NCBI RefSeq assembly: GCF_000785435.2
Contig: NZ_JTDB02000004.1
Coordinates: 434,001 to 498,000 of the forward strand
Direction of reading: 5' to 3'
DNA: 64,000 nucleotides
Source of the DNA: Paraburkholderia sacchari
GTDB lineage: Bacteria; Pseudomonadota; Gammaproteobacteria; Burkholderiales; Burkholderiaceae
Shown piece by piece: positions 1-8,837 of this stretch. The position numbers and the translations under genes were made by a program. The notes below the pieces were generated by a model. That model saw only the letters and a program-made list of their open reading frames with translations, made no database searches and had not been told where the DNA came from. Numbering within the stretch: position 1 is the first letter of the stretch; each line of letters opens with the position of its first letter.

Positions 1-1247
1 ACGAGCCCGACGATCACCTGACCGCGCGCCTTGATCTCCTCCGTGCTGGCGTAGATATCGGCGACCCAGTTGAAGGCTTGCTGAGGCGGCGTGATGTTAT
101 CGCCAAGCGAGGCGAACAGGATGATCGGCGACTTGATTGCCCGCAGGTCGAAGGCCGTGCCGCCGAGACCCCGCACTTCGCCCGACCAAAGCTTGTTGCC
201 GACGAACAGGTTGCTCGTGATCCACTCGATCTCCTCGCGGTTCATCAGGTAGTAGCCGCCCCACCAGCGCTCGAAATCGAGGAAGCGCGGCGGCTCGGTA
301 TCGACGTTGTCGAACAGGTGATAGTACTTGTCCCACAGGCTGTTGGCGGGGTTGAGGTTTTCGAAGTTCTGCACGAGATGGGCGCCGTCGAACTTGCCGT
401 TGCCCAGATCCGCGGTCAGCGACGCGAGCCATGTGCCGCCCAGCATGCCGCCCGAGTAGCGCATCGGATTGTCGCCCTCGCCTTCGCTCCACGCACCGCT
501 CCAGTAAGACATCGGCGCGCCGTTGATGACGAGCGGGCCGGTGTGGTCCGGGTCGGAACTCGCCAGCATCATGGCGGCCCAGCCGCCCTGGCAGTTGCCG
601 ACGATCGCTGGTTTCTCGCTGTCCGGATGCAGTTCGCCGACCTTTCTGATGAATTGCTGCTCGGCCTCGCAGACATCGAGCAGCGTCTGGCCGGGCTCCG
701 GGTCGCGAAAGAAAATGACGAAATACACGGGGTGGCCGGCTCTGAGCGCGACACCAGCCTGCGAGTCGTCCTTGAATCCGCCGATGCCGGGACCGTGGCC
801 CGCACGCGGGTCGATGATCACATAAGGACGCTTGCTAACGTCGACCACCACGCCGTCCGGCGGCAATAGCCGGATCAACGCGTAGTTGACCGGGCGCGGC
901 AGCTTGCGGCCATCGACGACGAGTTCGTGATCAAAATGAAGGACCGGTTGGAGGCCGCGGCTCGCCTGATCGACGAAAGCATTGCCGCGCTGACGCAAGG
1001 TGTCCCAGAAGAGCATGGAGCGCTCGACCACGTCCACGGCATAACGGTAACCGGCCCACGGGTCCAGCGCCGCCGTCCATGCGCGATGATCGGCTGCGGA
1101 TTGACTGCTCGCGCAGAGCCGCTCTGCCGCATCGGCCATACGCTGGCTGAATTGCGCTTGTGCGATTTCCGATCGCTTTGCAAAAAGCCGTGCGACCTTG
1201 CCGCCGATTTCCTGACGGCGCGCGTATTGACTGGCCAGATCTTTCAT
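1..1247 (-). CDS. DUF3141 domain protein, PHA-synthase-like alpha/beta hydrolase (3' end outside window)
   Basis: The gene reads leftward from an ATG at 1247 (start MKDLASQYARRQ) preceded by a GGAAGG ribosome site, and runs off the left edge after about 415 codons, so the C-terminus is missing. The readable part matches the DUF3141 family: an N-terminal helical region, a strand region around VIIDPRAGHGPGIGGFKDDS, and a GNCQGG nucleophile elbow that resembles the lipase-like box of polyhydroxyalkanoate synthases, with Cys as the expected nucleophile. Family members are cytoplasmic and often sit beside PHB/PHA or low-oxygen genes; their substrate is not established. The divergent neighbour is a DUF3300 gene 465 bp away. 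A perfect inverted repeat lies upstream (see 1350-1367). Confidence 0.8.
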   Translation of the reverse strand, partial: MKDLASQYARRQEIGGKVARLFAKRSEIAQAQFSQRMADAAERLCASSQSAADHRAWTAALDPWAGYRYAVDVVERSMLFWDTLRQRGNAFVDQASRGLQPVLHFDHELVVDGRKLPRPVNYALIRLLPPDGVVVDVSKRPYVIIDPRAGHGPGIGGFKDDSQAGVALRAGHPVYFVIFFRDPEPGQTLLDVCEAEQQFIRKVGELHPDSEKPAIVGNCQGGWAAMMLASSDPDHTGPLVINGAPMSYWSGAWSEGEGDNPMRYSGGMLGGTWLASLTADLGNGKFDGAHLVQNFENLNPANSLWDKYYHLFDNVDTEPPRFLDFERWWGGYYLMNREEIEWITSNLFVGNKLWSGEVRGLGGTAFDLRAIKSPIILFASLGDNITPPQQAFNWVADIYASTEEIKARGQVIVGL

Positions 1248-1712
1248 TGCTTCACCTTCCAAGCGAGACCTTATCTTTCCATACACTGGCAGATGTATGT
1301 GACCGGTTCGTTATAAGCCTGTCACTCCGGCATCATTTCACTCTTCCGTATAGGACCAAAGTCCTATTGAATTTTTCACGCCGTTGCAGCCGGCAAACAA
1401 TCGGTGTGCGAAGGTATGCAGCTTTGTTCACTTCTGCGATCGTCTCGTAACACTTTAACCTATTCGCTTTCACTATTCGCCGCGAAACCGTCTCATGAAT
1501 GTTCGGAGTTCATATTGTTCCCTCCTGGCAAGCTTGCTTTGTAAGTAACTGGCAATTACGATAGAAAAGCCCAAAAAATCATATCCGACAAATGCCCCCC
1601 AGAATTCAATACATCGTTAATAACGAGGTGGCAGCCAGCTTGTAGTAACCCGGTAAAGAGCCCGCAAAAAGCGCATCGTTGTCCGCGTCGACATCCGCCG
1701 TAGGGAGGGGAC
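1248..1712. other. Divergent intergenic region between the DUF3141 and DUF3300 genes
   Basis: This 465-bp stretch is visibly richer in A/T than its surroundings and I see no credible gene in it. It must hold the promoters for the leftward DUF3141 gene and the rightward DUF3300 gene. A possible -10 element for the leftward gene (TATAAC read on the minus strand) lies near 1310-1315. The DUF3300 gene has a clear AGGGAGGGG ribosome site ending 2-3 bases before its ATG. Confidence 0.6.
1350..1367. promoter_or_regulatory. Inverted repeat, candidate NarL/LuxR-type operator upstream of the DUF3141 gene
   Basis: The sequence ATAGGAC-CAAA-GTCCTAT is a perfect 7-bp inverted repeat with a 4-bp spacer, about 105 bp before the DUF3141 start codon and roughly 45 bp upstream of the possible -10 hexamer. 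The GGAC....GTCC core resembles sites of NarL/FixJ-family response regulators such as the DosR box. The regulator is inferred, not shown. Confidence 0.4.
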
Positions 1713-3029
1713 ATGACCAACTGGAACAAACGATGGGTCAAGGCCGCCTTGTTGTGGCTGATCCTGCTGGTGGCGGCGCCTGCCTTTGCGGACCGCGGTG
1801 GTCCTGATGGACCCACTCCATACAAGCCCGAGGAGCTCGAAGCGCTGGTTGCGCCAATTGCGCTCTATCCGGACTCGGTTCTCGCTCAGGTTTTGATGGC
1901 GTCCACGTATCCGCTTGAAATCGTCTACGCGGCCCGCTGGGTGAAGGAGAACCCGAACACCAAGGGCGACGCCGCCGTGCAGGCGGTCCAGAACCAGTCC
2001 TGGGATACCAGTGTGAAGTCGCTGGTGGCCTTCCCGCAGATCCTGGAACCGATGTACGACAAGCTGGACTGGACCCAGAAGCTCGGCGACGCGTTCCTCG
2101 CCCAGCAGCAAGACGTGTTCGCCGCCGTGCAGCGCTTGCGGGCGCGCGCGCAGGAAGCGGGCAACCTGAAGTCGAACGAACAGCAACAGGTAACCGTCGA
2201 GCCTGCAAGCAATGGCCAGACGTCCGTCGTGCGGATCGAGCCCGCCAACCCCGAGGTGATCTACGTTCCCGCTTACGACCCGGCCGTCGTTTATGGTGGG
2301 TGGAGCTACCCTGCTTATCCGCCCTACTACTGGCCGCCCTATCCGGCCTACTACCCCGGCTACTACCCCGGGGCGGCGCTCGCGACCGGATTCGCCTGGG
2401 GCATCGGGCTTGCCGCCGCCGGCGCGATCTTCAGCGACTGCAACTCGTGCTGGGGAGGCGGCGACGTCAACATCAACTCCGACAGGGCCAGGAACATCGA
2501 CAGGAACTTCGACAACTCGAAGCTCAAGAACGGTGAACGGAACGGCCGCTGGCAGCACGATGCGGGCCATCGCCAGGGCGTGGCCTACCGCGATAACGCC
2601 ACGCGCGACAAGTTCGCCGGTTCGCGGGGCGCCGACAAGCGGTCCCAGTATCGCGGGCGCGGCGCTAACGGAGGCAACCGCGTGGCCACGGCGGACCGGC
2701 TGGGCGGGGGCAATCGGGCCACAGGTGCGGACAGGAGTGGTGCCGGCAATCGCGCGTCGATGGCAGACCGCTCCGCCGGGGCCAATCGCGCAGGCGCATC
2801 GGATAGAAGCGCCAACAGCAACTTCAATCGTGCCAGCAATAATCGGAGCGGAGGATACGGTGGCGGATATGGAGGCGGGCGCGACAGCGCGTTTTCAGGT
2901 GTCGGCTCGAGCGGCCGCGCCTCGCAGCGCAACTTCGACCGGGGCAGCCGGAGCATGCAGGGCTCGGGCTTCAGCCGGGGCGGCGGCGGAGGCGGCATAC
3001 GCGCCGGTGGACGCGGTGGCAGACGCTAG
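1713..3029 (+). CDS. DUF3300 domain exported protein
   Basis: This 438-residue protein has a clear signal peptide (MTNWNKRW, hydrophobic core, cleavage after AFA at about residue 26). The DUF3300 block follows, beginning EELEALVAPIALYPDSVLAQ with LVAFPQILEPM and EVIYVPAYDPAVVYG further on. A Tyr/Pro-rich segment and one hydrophobic Gly/Ala segment come next, then a long low-complexity C-terminal third rich in Gly, Arg, Asn and Ser. The family is exported and of unknown function. The start is supported by AGGGAGGGG just before the ATG. It sits 11 bp ahead of a DUF2950 gene and the two are probably one operon. Confidence 0.85.
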   Translation: MTNWNKRWVKAALLWLILLVAAPAFADRGGPDGPTPYKPEELEALVAPIALYPDSVLAQVLMASTYPLEIVYAARWVKENPNTKGDAAVQAVQNQSWDTSVKSLVAFPQILEPMYDKLDWTQKLGDAFLAQQQDVFAAVQRLRARAQEAGNLKSNEQQQVTVEPASNGQTSVVRIEPANPEVIYVPAYDPAVVYGGWSYPAYPPYYWPPYPAYYPGYYPGAALATGFAWGIGLAAAGAIFSDCNSCWGGGDVNINSDRARNIDRNFDNSKLKNGERNGRWQHDAGHRQGVAYRDNATRDKFAGSRGADKRSQYRGRGANGGNRVATADRLGGGNRATGADRSGAGNRASMADRSAGANRAGASDRSANSNFNRASNNRSGGYGGGYGGGRDSAFSGVGSSGRASQRNFDRGSRSMQGSGFSRGGGGGGIRAGGRGGRR

Positions 3030-3040
3030 GGAGAACTGAA

Positions 3041-3991
3041 ATGAACGCTCGTCCCGGAAGTGTGCACAGGACCATGGCACTGGTATCCCTGGTGTTCGTA
3101 AACCTCGTGGCCGCGGTCGCGCTGCTGGCCGCAACGATGCCCGCGGCGCATGCGCAACAGAACTTCAGCAAGCCCGAAGCCGCAATGGACGCGTTTGGCG
3201 ACGCTGTCATCAAGGATCGCGAGGACCGCCTTCGCGCACTCTTCGGGGCGGATTTCCGGACCCTGATTCCGCCCTTCGGCGCACCGGTGCGCGATACTTT
3301 TGTGGCGCAATGGGCGAAATCCCACAAGATCGAGCCCACGGACAGCACTCGCTCGCATATCGTCGTGGGCGACGAAGGCTGGACGTTCCCCATCCCGCTC
3401 GTCAAAACCGACAAGGGATGGCACTTCGATACGCGCGCCGGAGCCGAGGAGATACGCCTGCGACGCATCGGCCGCAACGAACTCGCCGTGATTCAAACCA
3501 TGCTCGCGATCTACGATGCGCAGCGCGAGTACGCACAAACCAATCACGACGACCAGGGTGTGCTGGCCTACGCCTCGAAGATGGTGAGTTCGCCAGGCAA
3601 GCACGACGGCCTGTACTGGCCCACCGGAGCGGATGACCCGCCGAGTCCGCTCGGCGAGGCCTTCGTCGACGCGAGTTCGCGCAACGCGCAGAATGCCGGC
3701 TACTATGGGTATCACTTCAAGCTGCTCGAATCACAGGGGCCGCATGCGCCGGGCGGCGCTTACGACTACGTTGTGAAAGGCAAATTGTTTGGGGGCTTCG
3801 CGGTTATCGCCTGGCCGGTAAAGTACGGCGAAACCGGGATCAAGACCTTCATGGTGAGTCATGCTGGGCAGGTCTACGAGCGCGATCTCGGCATGGAGAG
3901 CGCAGTGAAAGCGCAAGCCACGAAGTCGTTCGATCCGGGGCCGGGCTGGAACAAGGTGCCCGATAGCGACAGCGAAAACGACAGCGACTAG
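3041..3991 (+). CDS. DUF2950 domain exported protein
   Basis: The protein has 316 residues and an N-terminal signal peptide whose hydrophobic core ends near AHAQQN at about residue 33. The rest matches the DUF2950 family: PEAAMDAFGDAVIKDREDRL near the mature N-terminus, then GWTFPIPLVKTDKGWHFDT, and a central segment with DGLYWPTG. GGGAGAAC precedes the ATG. Its position directly after the DUF3300 gene repeats a pairing known from other proteobacteria, which suggests the two exported proteins act together in the envelope. No biochemical role is known. The Asp/Ser-rich tail (DSDSENDSD) is low complexity. Confidence 0.85.
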   Translation: MNARPGSVHRTMALVSLVFVNLVAAVALLAATMPAAHAQQNFSKPEAAMDAFGDAVIKDREDRLRALFGADFRTLIPPFGAPVRDTFVAQWAKSHKIEPTDSTRSHIVVGDEGWTFPIPLVKTDKGWHFDTRAGAEEIRLRRIGRNELAVIQTMLAIYDAQREYAQTNHDDQGVLAYASKMVSSPGKHDGLYWPTGADDPPSPLGEAFVDASSRNAQNAGYYGYHFKLLESQGPHAPGGAYDYVVKGKLFGGFAVIAWPVKYGETGIKTFMVSHAGQVYERDLGMESAVKAQATKSFDPGPGWNKVPDSDSENDSD

Positions 3992-4094
3992 GAGGCGCTT
4001 TGCGCCGTGGATCGCCGAGCAGTTCCGGCTCGATGCGCAGGGTGCCGATGCGCTCGGGAAAACGCATCGGCCAACTGTTGCAACCCGAGCGCGA

Positions 4095-5744
4095 TTACCC
4101 GGGCGGAAACGCGCGCTCCAGAATGGCGTCCACCTTCACGCCGGCGGGCAGCGTACCGAACACGCGGCCCCACTGGTCGTCGAAGCGGCTGGCGATGAAC
4201 GCGTCCGCGACCGGAGCGGGCGCGAATTCGCGCAGCAAACGCGCCTGCACCAGCAGAATCAACCGTTGCGCCTCGCGCCGCGCGAGGAATTCGAGCGTAT
4301 CGCCATCTTGCCGGAGCGCGCGTGGAATGGCTTCAAGGCTCGGGCGCAAACGCGCGTCGCTGCTGCACACCGAAGCCAGCTCGCCCATCAGCGCTTCGAG
4401 CGCGTCCGGCTCGCGGCCGATCGCTCGCAGCATGTCGAGCGCCATCACGTTGCCTGATCCTTCCCAGATCGAAATGACCGGCGCTTCGCGATACAGGCGC
4501 CCCATCGGACCTTCGTCCATATAGCCATTGCCGCCAAACACTTCCATTGCTTCGCCGGTCAACTCGATGCTGCGCTTGGCGACCCAGTACTTGGCCGCAG
4601 GCGTCACGATCCGCTTGTAGGCGCGCTGAAGCGGCGAGTCTTCCGCGCGCGCGAACGCTTCGGTAAGGCGCATCATCAATTGCGTCGCGGCCTCGCTTTC
4701 CAGTGCCAGGTCGGCCAGCACGTTGCGCATCAGCGGTTGATCGACGAGATATTTGCCGAATGCCTGGCGACCGCGCGCATGGTGAATCGCCTGCACGAGC
4801 GCCTGGCGGATCGTGCCGGTGCTTCCCATGACGCAATTCAGGCGCGTATAGGACGCCATTTCGATGATGGTCGGGATGCCGCGCCCTTCTTCGCCAATCA
4901 TGCGCCCCCAAGCCCCAAGGAATTCGACCTCGCTGCTGGAGTTCGAGCGGTTGCCGACTTTTTCCTTGAGGCGCTGGATATGAATGGCGTTCTTGCTGCC
5001 GTCCGGACGCCAGCGCGGCACGAAGAAACAAGAAAGACCATTGTCCGTGCGCGCGAGCACGAGGTGCGCATCGCACATGGGCGCCGAGAAGAACCATTTG
5101 TGGCCAATAATTTCGTACTCCGCACCGCGCCCTTCGCCGCGCAGCGGCGTGGCGCGCGTGCTATTGGCGCGCACGTCGGAGCCGCCCTGCTTCTCCGTCA
5201 TCCCCATACCGACCAGCATCGACGACTTCTGCTCGAATGGAATATCGCGAGCGTCGTAGCTGCGCGAATAGAGCTTCGGGGCAAGCTGCTGGAATAGTTC
5301 GGGTTCCTTCTGAAGCACCGGAATGCATGCGAAGGTCATCGAATTCGGACATTGCGATCCAGCCTCGATCTGGCCATGCATCGAAAATCCCGCCGCATAC
5401 GCCGCCCATGCGCCCGGACGCGAATCGCTGAATGGTCGCGAGACCAGGTCATGCTCGCGCGCCATTTTCATGAAGCCGTGCCACGCGGGGTGGAATTCCA
5501 CGCGGTCGATGCGATTGCCCTGGCGGTCGAACATGTGGAGTTCGGGTTTGAAGTGGTTGGCGTCCTCGGCCATTTGCACCATTTCTTCGCTGCCGAGCAG
5601 CGCGCCATGGCGCGTCAATTCCTCTTCAAAGGCCGCGCCGCCGCCGCGCCGGACCGCCTCTTGCAGCGCGATATCGGTGCTGTAAAGGTTATAATTTTTC
5701 AATTCCGGCACGACATTCGTGACTTCGTGGGTTTTCCAGTTCAT
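4095..5744 (-). CDS. aidB: AidB-type acyl-CoA dehydrogenase family protein
   Basis: This 549-residue flavoprotein looks like AidB, the alkylation-response member of the acyl-CoA dehydrogenase superfamily (E. coli AidB is about 541 residues). Visible landmarks are an AidB-like N-terminus (TDIALQEAVRRGG), the middle FAD region GMGMTEKQGGSDVRAN followed by GHKWFFSAPM, and the C-terminal FAD/dimer region ELTGEAMEVFGGNGYMDEG with an acidic residue in IWEGSGN. AidB binds DNA and FAD and is thought to protect DNA from alkylation. I chose the ATG at 5744 because GGAAAGGGA lies just upstream; an in-frame start at 5786 exists but has weaker support. A TetR-type gene is divergent. Confidence 0.85.
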   Translation of the reverse strand: MNWKTHEVTNVVPELKNYNLYSTDIALQEAVRRGGGAAFEEELTRHGALLGSEEMVQMAEDANHFKPELHMFDRQGNRIDRVEFHPAWHGFMKMAREHDLVSRPFSDSRPGAWAAYAAGFSMHGQIEAGSQCPNSMTFACIPVLQKEPELFQQLAPKLYSRSYDARDIPFEQKSSMLVGMGMTEKQGGSDVRANSTRATPLRGEGRGAEYEIIGHKWFFSAPMCDAHLVLARTDNGLSCFFVPRWRPDGSKNAIHIQRLKEKVGNRSNSSSEVEFLGAWGRMIGEEGRGIPTIIEMASYTRLNCVMGSTGTIRQALVQAIHHARGRQAFGKYLVDQPLMRNVLADLALESEAATQLMMRLTEAFARAEDSPLQRAYKRIVTPAAKYWVAKRSIELTGEAMEVFGGNGYMDEGPMGRLYREAPVISIWEGSGNVMALDMLRAIGREPDALEALMGELASVCSSDARLRPSLEAIPRALRQDGDTLEFLARREAQRLILLVQARLLREFAPAPVADAFIASRFDDQWGRVFGTLPAGVKVDAILERAFPPG

Positions 5745-5872
5745 ATCGCAATGTCCCTTTCCTGTTCCGTTATCCTGCGTCGACATCTACCGGCACGCGA
5801 ACTGCACTGCCATCAGTCGACGCGGGATTCACATACCAGTTTAGGGAGGAATGCTCGCGGGGGTGTACGGGT

Positions 5873-6427
5873 TTGAAAAAAGCCACGCCGCCCACGCCTG
5901 TTGCCGAGGCAGCCACGGCGACCAGGCGCCGCCGGCCCGCCCAATCACGGGCGCTCGCCACCACCGAACCCATCCAGCAAGCGTTTATCCAGTTGCTGGT
6001 CGAGCGCGGCTACCGCGCGGTGTCGATTCGCCAGATCGTGGCGCTGGCGGGCGTGGGCACCGGCAGCTTCTACGAATACTATTCGAGCAAGGACGAACTG
6101 GCCGCCGTGTGCATCCGCCTGCGCATCCGGAATATCGCAGCCGCGATGCGCGATTGCATCGACGCACACCGGAACGAACCATTGCCGCAGCGCGTCGACG
6201 CGCTAATCCACGCCAAAAGCGCGGCGCCATTAGCCGATCCCGAACAGTGGAGCGCCCTGTTCGTTCTCGAGCGCCGCATTTCGGAAATGGAAACCTACCG
6301 TGAGATCGAATGGGCATATCCGCACGGAAATGCGCCGAAGCGGACCCGCTACTGCACCCGCGCGGCCCGGCGCCGCGCCGGCAGCGCATACTCCGCCGCC
6401 TGCCACGCAAGCAAGCCCGGCACATAA
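5873..6427 (+). CDS. TetR/AcrR family regulator with a shortened or replaced C-terminus
   Basis: The N-terminal half is a convincing TetR DNA-binding domain: TTEPIQQAFIQLLVERGYRA leads into a helix-turn-helix (QIVALAGVGTGSFYEYYSSK). The ligand-binding half begins (WSALFVLERRISEMETYREI), but after about residue 146 the sequence becomes Arg/Ala-rich and unlike any TetR protein. The last ~80 bp overlap the 3' end of the convergent hpnL gene. A normal TetR protein has 190-220 residues, so the 3' part seems lost by deletion. The start is a TTG at 5873; an ATG at 5851 directly after AGGAGGA is in another frame. It is divergent from aidB and may once have regulated it. Confidence 0.6.
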   Translation: MKKATPPTPVAEAATATRRRRPAQSRALATTEPIQQAFIQLLVERGYRAVSIRQIVALAGVGTGSFYEYYSSKDELAAVCIRLRIRNIAAAMRDCIDAHRNEPLPQRVDALIHAKSAAPLADPEQWSALFVLERRISEMETYREIEWAYPHGNAPKRTRYCTRAARRRAGSAYSAACHASKPGT

Positions 6428-7341
6428 AACAGCAGATCGCGCACGCGCCGCGCGCCGGCGAGCGCAAGACAGGTGGGCGCATCGAAACCGAGCAGCCCGC
6501 CGATCAACACGAAGCCGCCCTCCTGCACGCCCAGACCGCCCGGCACCAGAAATGCAGCACTACTGACAAGCTGAATCAGCGCCTCGATCACGAACGCCTG
6601 CGCGAAGCTCGCCTGCGCGCCAAGCACATGCAGCGCGCACCAGATCTCCAGCGTGTAGCCCGCGCACTGGAGCGTCTGCCAGATGAGCAGATAACGCACG
6701 ACCACGCCCGTCTGCCGCCAGATCAGCTTGACCGATTGATCGACGCGCGCCGACTTGCCCACCAGATCGACCACCTTGCCGCTCGTGATCCGGTTGATGA
6801 CGTGAGCGGCCCGCTCGAATGGCCGCGCATGCTGAACGAGTGCGAACAGCATCAGCACCGGCGCGAATGCGGCGATGCCCCACGCCAGCCGCCCCGCCAC
6901 GCGCGCGGCATCGGAACTCGAATGTTCGAGCAGATAGCCGGCGGCAATCAGCCCAAAGACGAGCTGGCTGATCAAGGTGAGCTGCATGTCGGCGACAAGA
7001 CTCGCCGCCGCCGTCGCGGGGCGCATGCCGGCACGCCCGAGCAGGCGGAACGACACGATTTCCCCGCCGATGCGCGCAACGGGCAAGAGATTGTTGATGG
7101 ACTCGCGAATCCACACGAGCCGGAGCATGGTCGCGAACGACGGGCGCTGCGCCCGGCGGATCAGGGTGCGCCAGTCCCAGGCGTTCGCGCACATCGGCAG
7201 GATATGCAGCACGGCGGCCAGCACGAGGCCCATGCCCGCCCCTTGCAGCAGTTGCAGCACGGCCGCGGGATGGTCGCGCCATACGAGCCACACGGCAACC
7301 GCCAGACCGCACAGCGCAGCAATACGTCCGAGGTGTTTCAT
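6349..7341 (-). CDS. hpnL: Hopanoid-associated membrane protein HpnL
   Basis: This 330-residue integral membrane protein has 7-8 hydrophobic segments and belongs to the lysylphosphatidylglycerol synthase/flippase-like family. It shows the conserved IRESINNLLPVARIGGEIVS block near residues 78-98 and LVPGGLGVQEGGFVLIGG near residue 280. This pattern and the upstream hpnI gene point to HpnL, a hopanoid-cluster membrane protein proposed to act in hopanoid transport or modification. hpnI ends 21 bp before its start, so the two are probably co-transcribed. Its 3' end overlaps the degenerate tail of the convergent TetR gene. Confidence 0.75.
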   Translation of the reverse strand: MKHLGRIAALCGLAVAVWLVWRDHPAAVLQLLQGAGMGLVLAAVLHILPMCANAWDWRTLIRRAQRPSFATMLRLVWIRESINNLLPVARIGGEIVSFRLLGRAGMRPATAAASLVADMQLTLISQLVFGLIAAGYLLEHSSSDAARVAGRLAWGIAAFAPVLMLFALVQHARPFERAAHVINRITSGKVVDLVGKSARVDQSVKLIWRQTGVVVRYLLIWQTLQCAGYTLEIWCALHVLGAQASFAQAFVIEALIQLVSSAAFLVPGGLGVQEGGFVLIGGLLGFDAPTCLALAGARRVRDLLFYVPGLLAWQAAEYALPARRRAARVQ

Positions 7342-7362
7342 CCGCTAATATTTTTGATCCGC

Positions 7363-8601
7363 TCACTTGTCGTGAACGGGTGACAGCATCCCATTCGCAT
7401 CGACGCGAAAGCGCGTGCCGCGCCACACCACGCCCGACGAGCAAAAGCTCGCCACATAGATCGCGAACTGGGCCGCATCCCAAAGCGGCAGGCACAGCAA
7501 CCCGCTGCACTTTTTCCCGGTGGCGCGATCGGTTCTCCAGACCAGCAGCGCGCGAACGCACAACGCAACGCCGGCCAGCACCCATGCAGAGAGCGCGCCG
7601 CCCGACATCGCCACCACAAGCAGCGCGAGCGGCAACGGATGCATGAGCACCGCGCCCAGATGCCCCGAACGGTCCGCCGCGCGGATAGTGCGGCTCCAGC
7701 GCAATTCGTGCGCGAACACCTTGGAAAACGTATTCTCCGCGCAAGCGTGCTCGACCACAATGGGCGGAATCGCGACGGTGGCGCCCGCGCGCCGCACGGC
7801 CTGGCCCACCGCGTGGTCCTCGGCAAGGTGATGCGCGAACTGGGCCAGACCGCCAATGCGCTCGAGCATCTCCCGAGTCATGGCGATGGACTGGCCGAAA
7901 CACGGGCGGGCGCGGCCGAGCGCAAGACCCGTGACCACGCCAGGCAGAAAATGATAGTTGGTCAGCGCGGCGGCAAGGCGCGGCCAGAACCCCGGCGCAG
8001 GGCGGCCGCGATAAACCGTCGTCACGAGCCCCACGCCCGGTTGCTGCAGCGTCCCGACGATATGGCGCAGATAATTCGGCTCGACGCAGACGTCGCTATC
8101 GGCGAAACACAGCACCTCATGCTCGGCCTTTTCGAGCATGTTCACGAGATTCGCGATTTTCCGGTTCGGCCCGTACAGGCGAGCATCGGCTACCACGGTG
8201 ACGTGCGCGCCGGGATAGCGTGTTCGCAGGCTTTCGACGGCTGCGAGCGCCGCGTCGCACGCATCCTCAACGCCAAAAAGATACTGCACGGGCCCCGGAT
8301 AATCCTGCTCGAAGAAACTGGCGAGATGCGCTTCGAGCTGCCATTCGTCGCCGTGCAGCGGCTTGACGATGGTGACGGCGGGAAAGCGCTGCGGCGCAGC
8401 CACGTCACGCGCAAAAAAGCGGCCGATCAACCAGCACGCCACCGCAGTGTAGACAATACCGAGGATGGCGCCGAGGCCGCACAGAATCGCGAGGCACTGC
8501 GCCAACACATGAAAAATCGTTAGCAGCGCCACATGCGCTGGCACGACGGCAACCGAAGCGATATCGACAAACGCGGCGGCTAATACCATGACGCCGCCCA
8601 T
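7363..8601 (-). CDS. hpnI: Hopanoid biosynthesis glycosyltransferase HpnI
   Basis: HpnI is a GT21-like (ceramide-glucosyltransferase-like) enzyme that adds an N-acetylglucosamine unit to bacteriohopanetetrol at the membrane. The protein has an N-terminal hydrophobic segment, a VKPLHGDEWQLEAHLASFF block, FADSDV as the metal-binding D-x-D, LAEDHAVG as the catalytic acidic motif, and HELRWSRTIR as the R/Q-x-x-R-W motif, then C-terminal hydrophobic helices. A start at ATG 8601 gives 412 residues; ATG 8589 is equally possible, and a TTG at 8628 is less likely. No other hopanoid gene lies nearby. A palindrome is upstream (8721-8742). Confidence 0.8.
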   Translation of the reverse strand: MGGVMVLAAAFVDIASVAVVPAHVALLTIFHVLAQCLAILCGLGAILGIVYTAVACWLIGRFFARDVAAPQRFPAVTIVKPLHGDEWQLEAHLASFFEQDYPGPVQYLFGVEDACDAALAAVESLRTRYPGAHVTVVADARLYGPNRKIANLVNMLEKAEHEVLCFADSDVCVEPNYLRHIVGTLQQPGVGLVTTVYRGRPAPGFWPRLAAALTNYHFLPGVVTGLALGRARPCFGQSIAMTREMLERIGGLAQFAHHLAEDHAVGQAVRRAGATVAIPPIVVEHACAENTFSKVFAHELRWSRTIRAADRSGHLGAVLMHPLPLALLVVAMSGGALSAWVLAGVALCVRALLVWRTDRATGKKCSGLLCLPLWDAAQFAIYVASFCSSGVVWRGTRFRVDANGMLSPVHDK

Positions 8602-8720
8602 GCGCGCCGTCGCACAGCGGAAAGGCAAAGCTGCAAAAGCCAGGTTTGCAAAAACATTACACGCCCCCCTTCGAATGCCAATCTGGATCGTCCGCGGTTC
8701 GCCAGATAAGCGAGCGTAAC

Positions 8721-8742
8721 AATGTTTTCTGACGAAAACATT
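8721..8742. promoter_or_regulatory. 9-bp inverted repeat between hpnI and the cytochrome b561 gene
   Basis: AATGTTTTC and GAAAACATT form perfect arms around the 4-bp spacer TGAC. A related half-site, AAAAACATTA, lies at about 8650-8659, closer to hpnI. The position in a divergent intergenic region suggests an operator for one or both genes. The regulator is unknown. Confidence 0.45.
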
Positions 8743-8837
8743 AACTACTCGCTAACGGTTCTTTCCCTCTTAATTTTTAGTTAACCCTCTGCCGCTACAA
8801 TCCGACCTCGAATCCACTCTCCTGCGCCGAGGTCACC

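Noticed and set aside
5851..6303. ATG directly after AGGAGGA in front of the TetR gene
   Set aside because: It opens a different frame with no recognisable domain; the TetR helix-turn-helix is in the frame starting at 5873.
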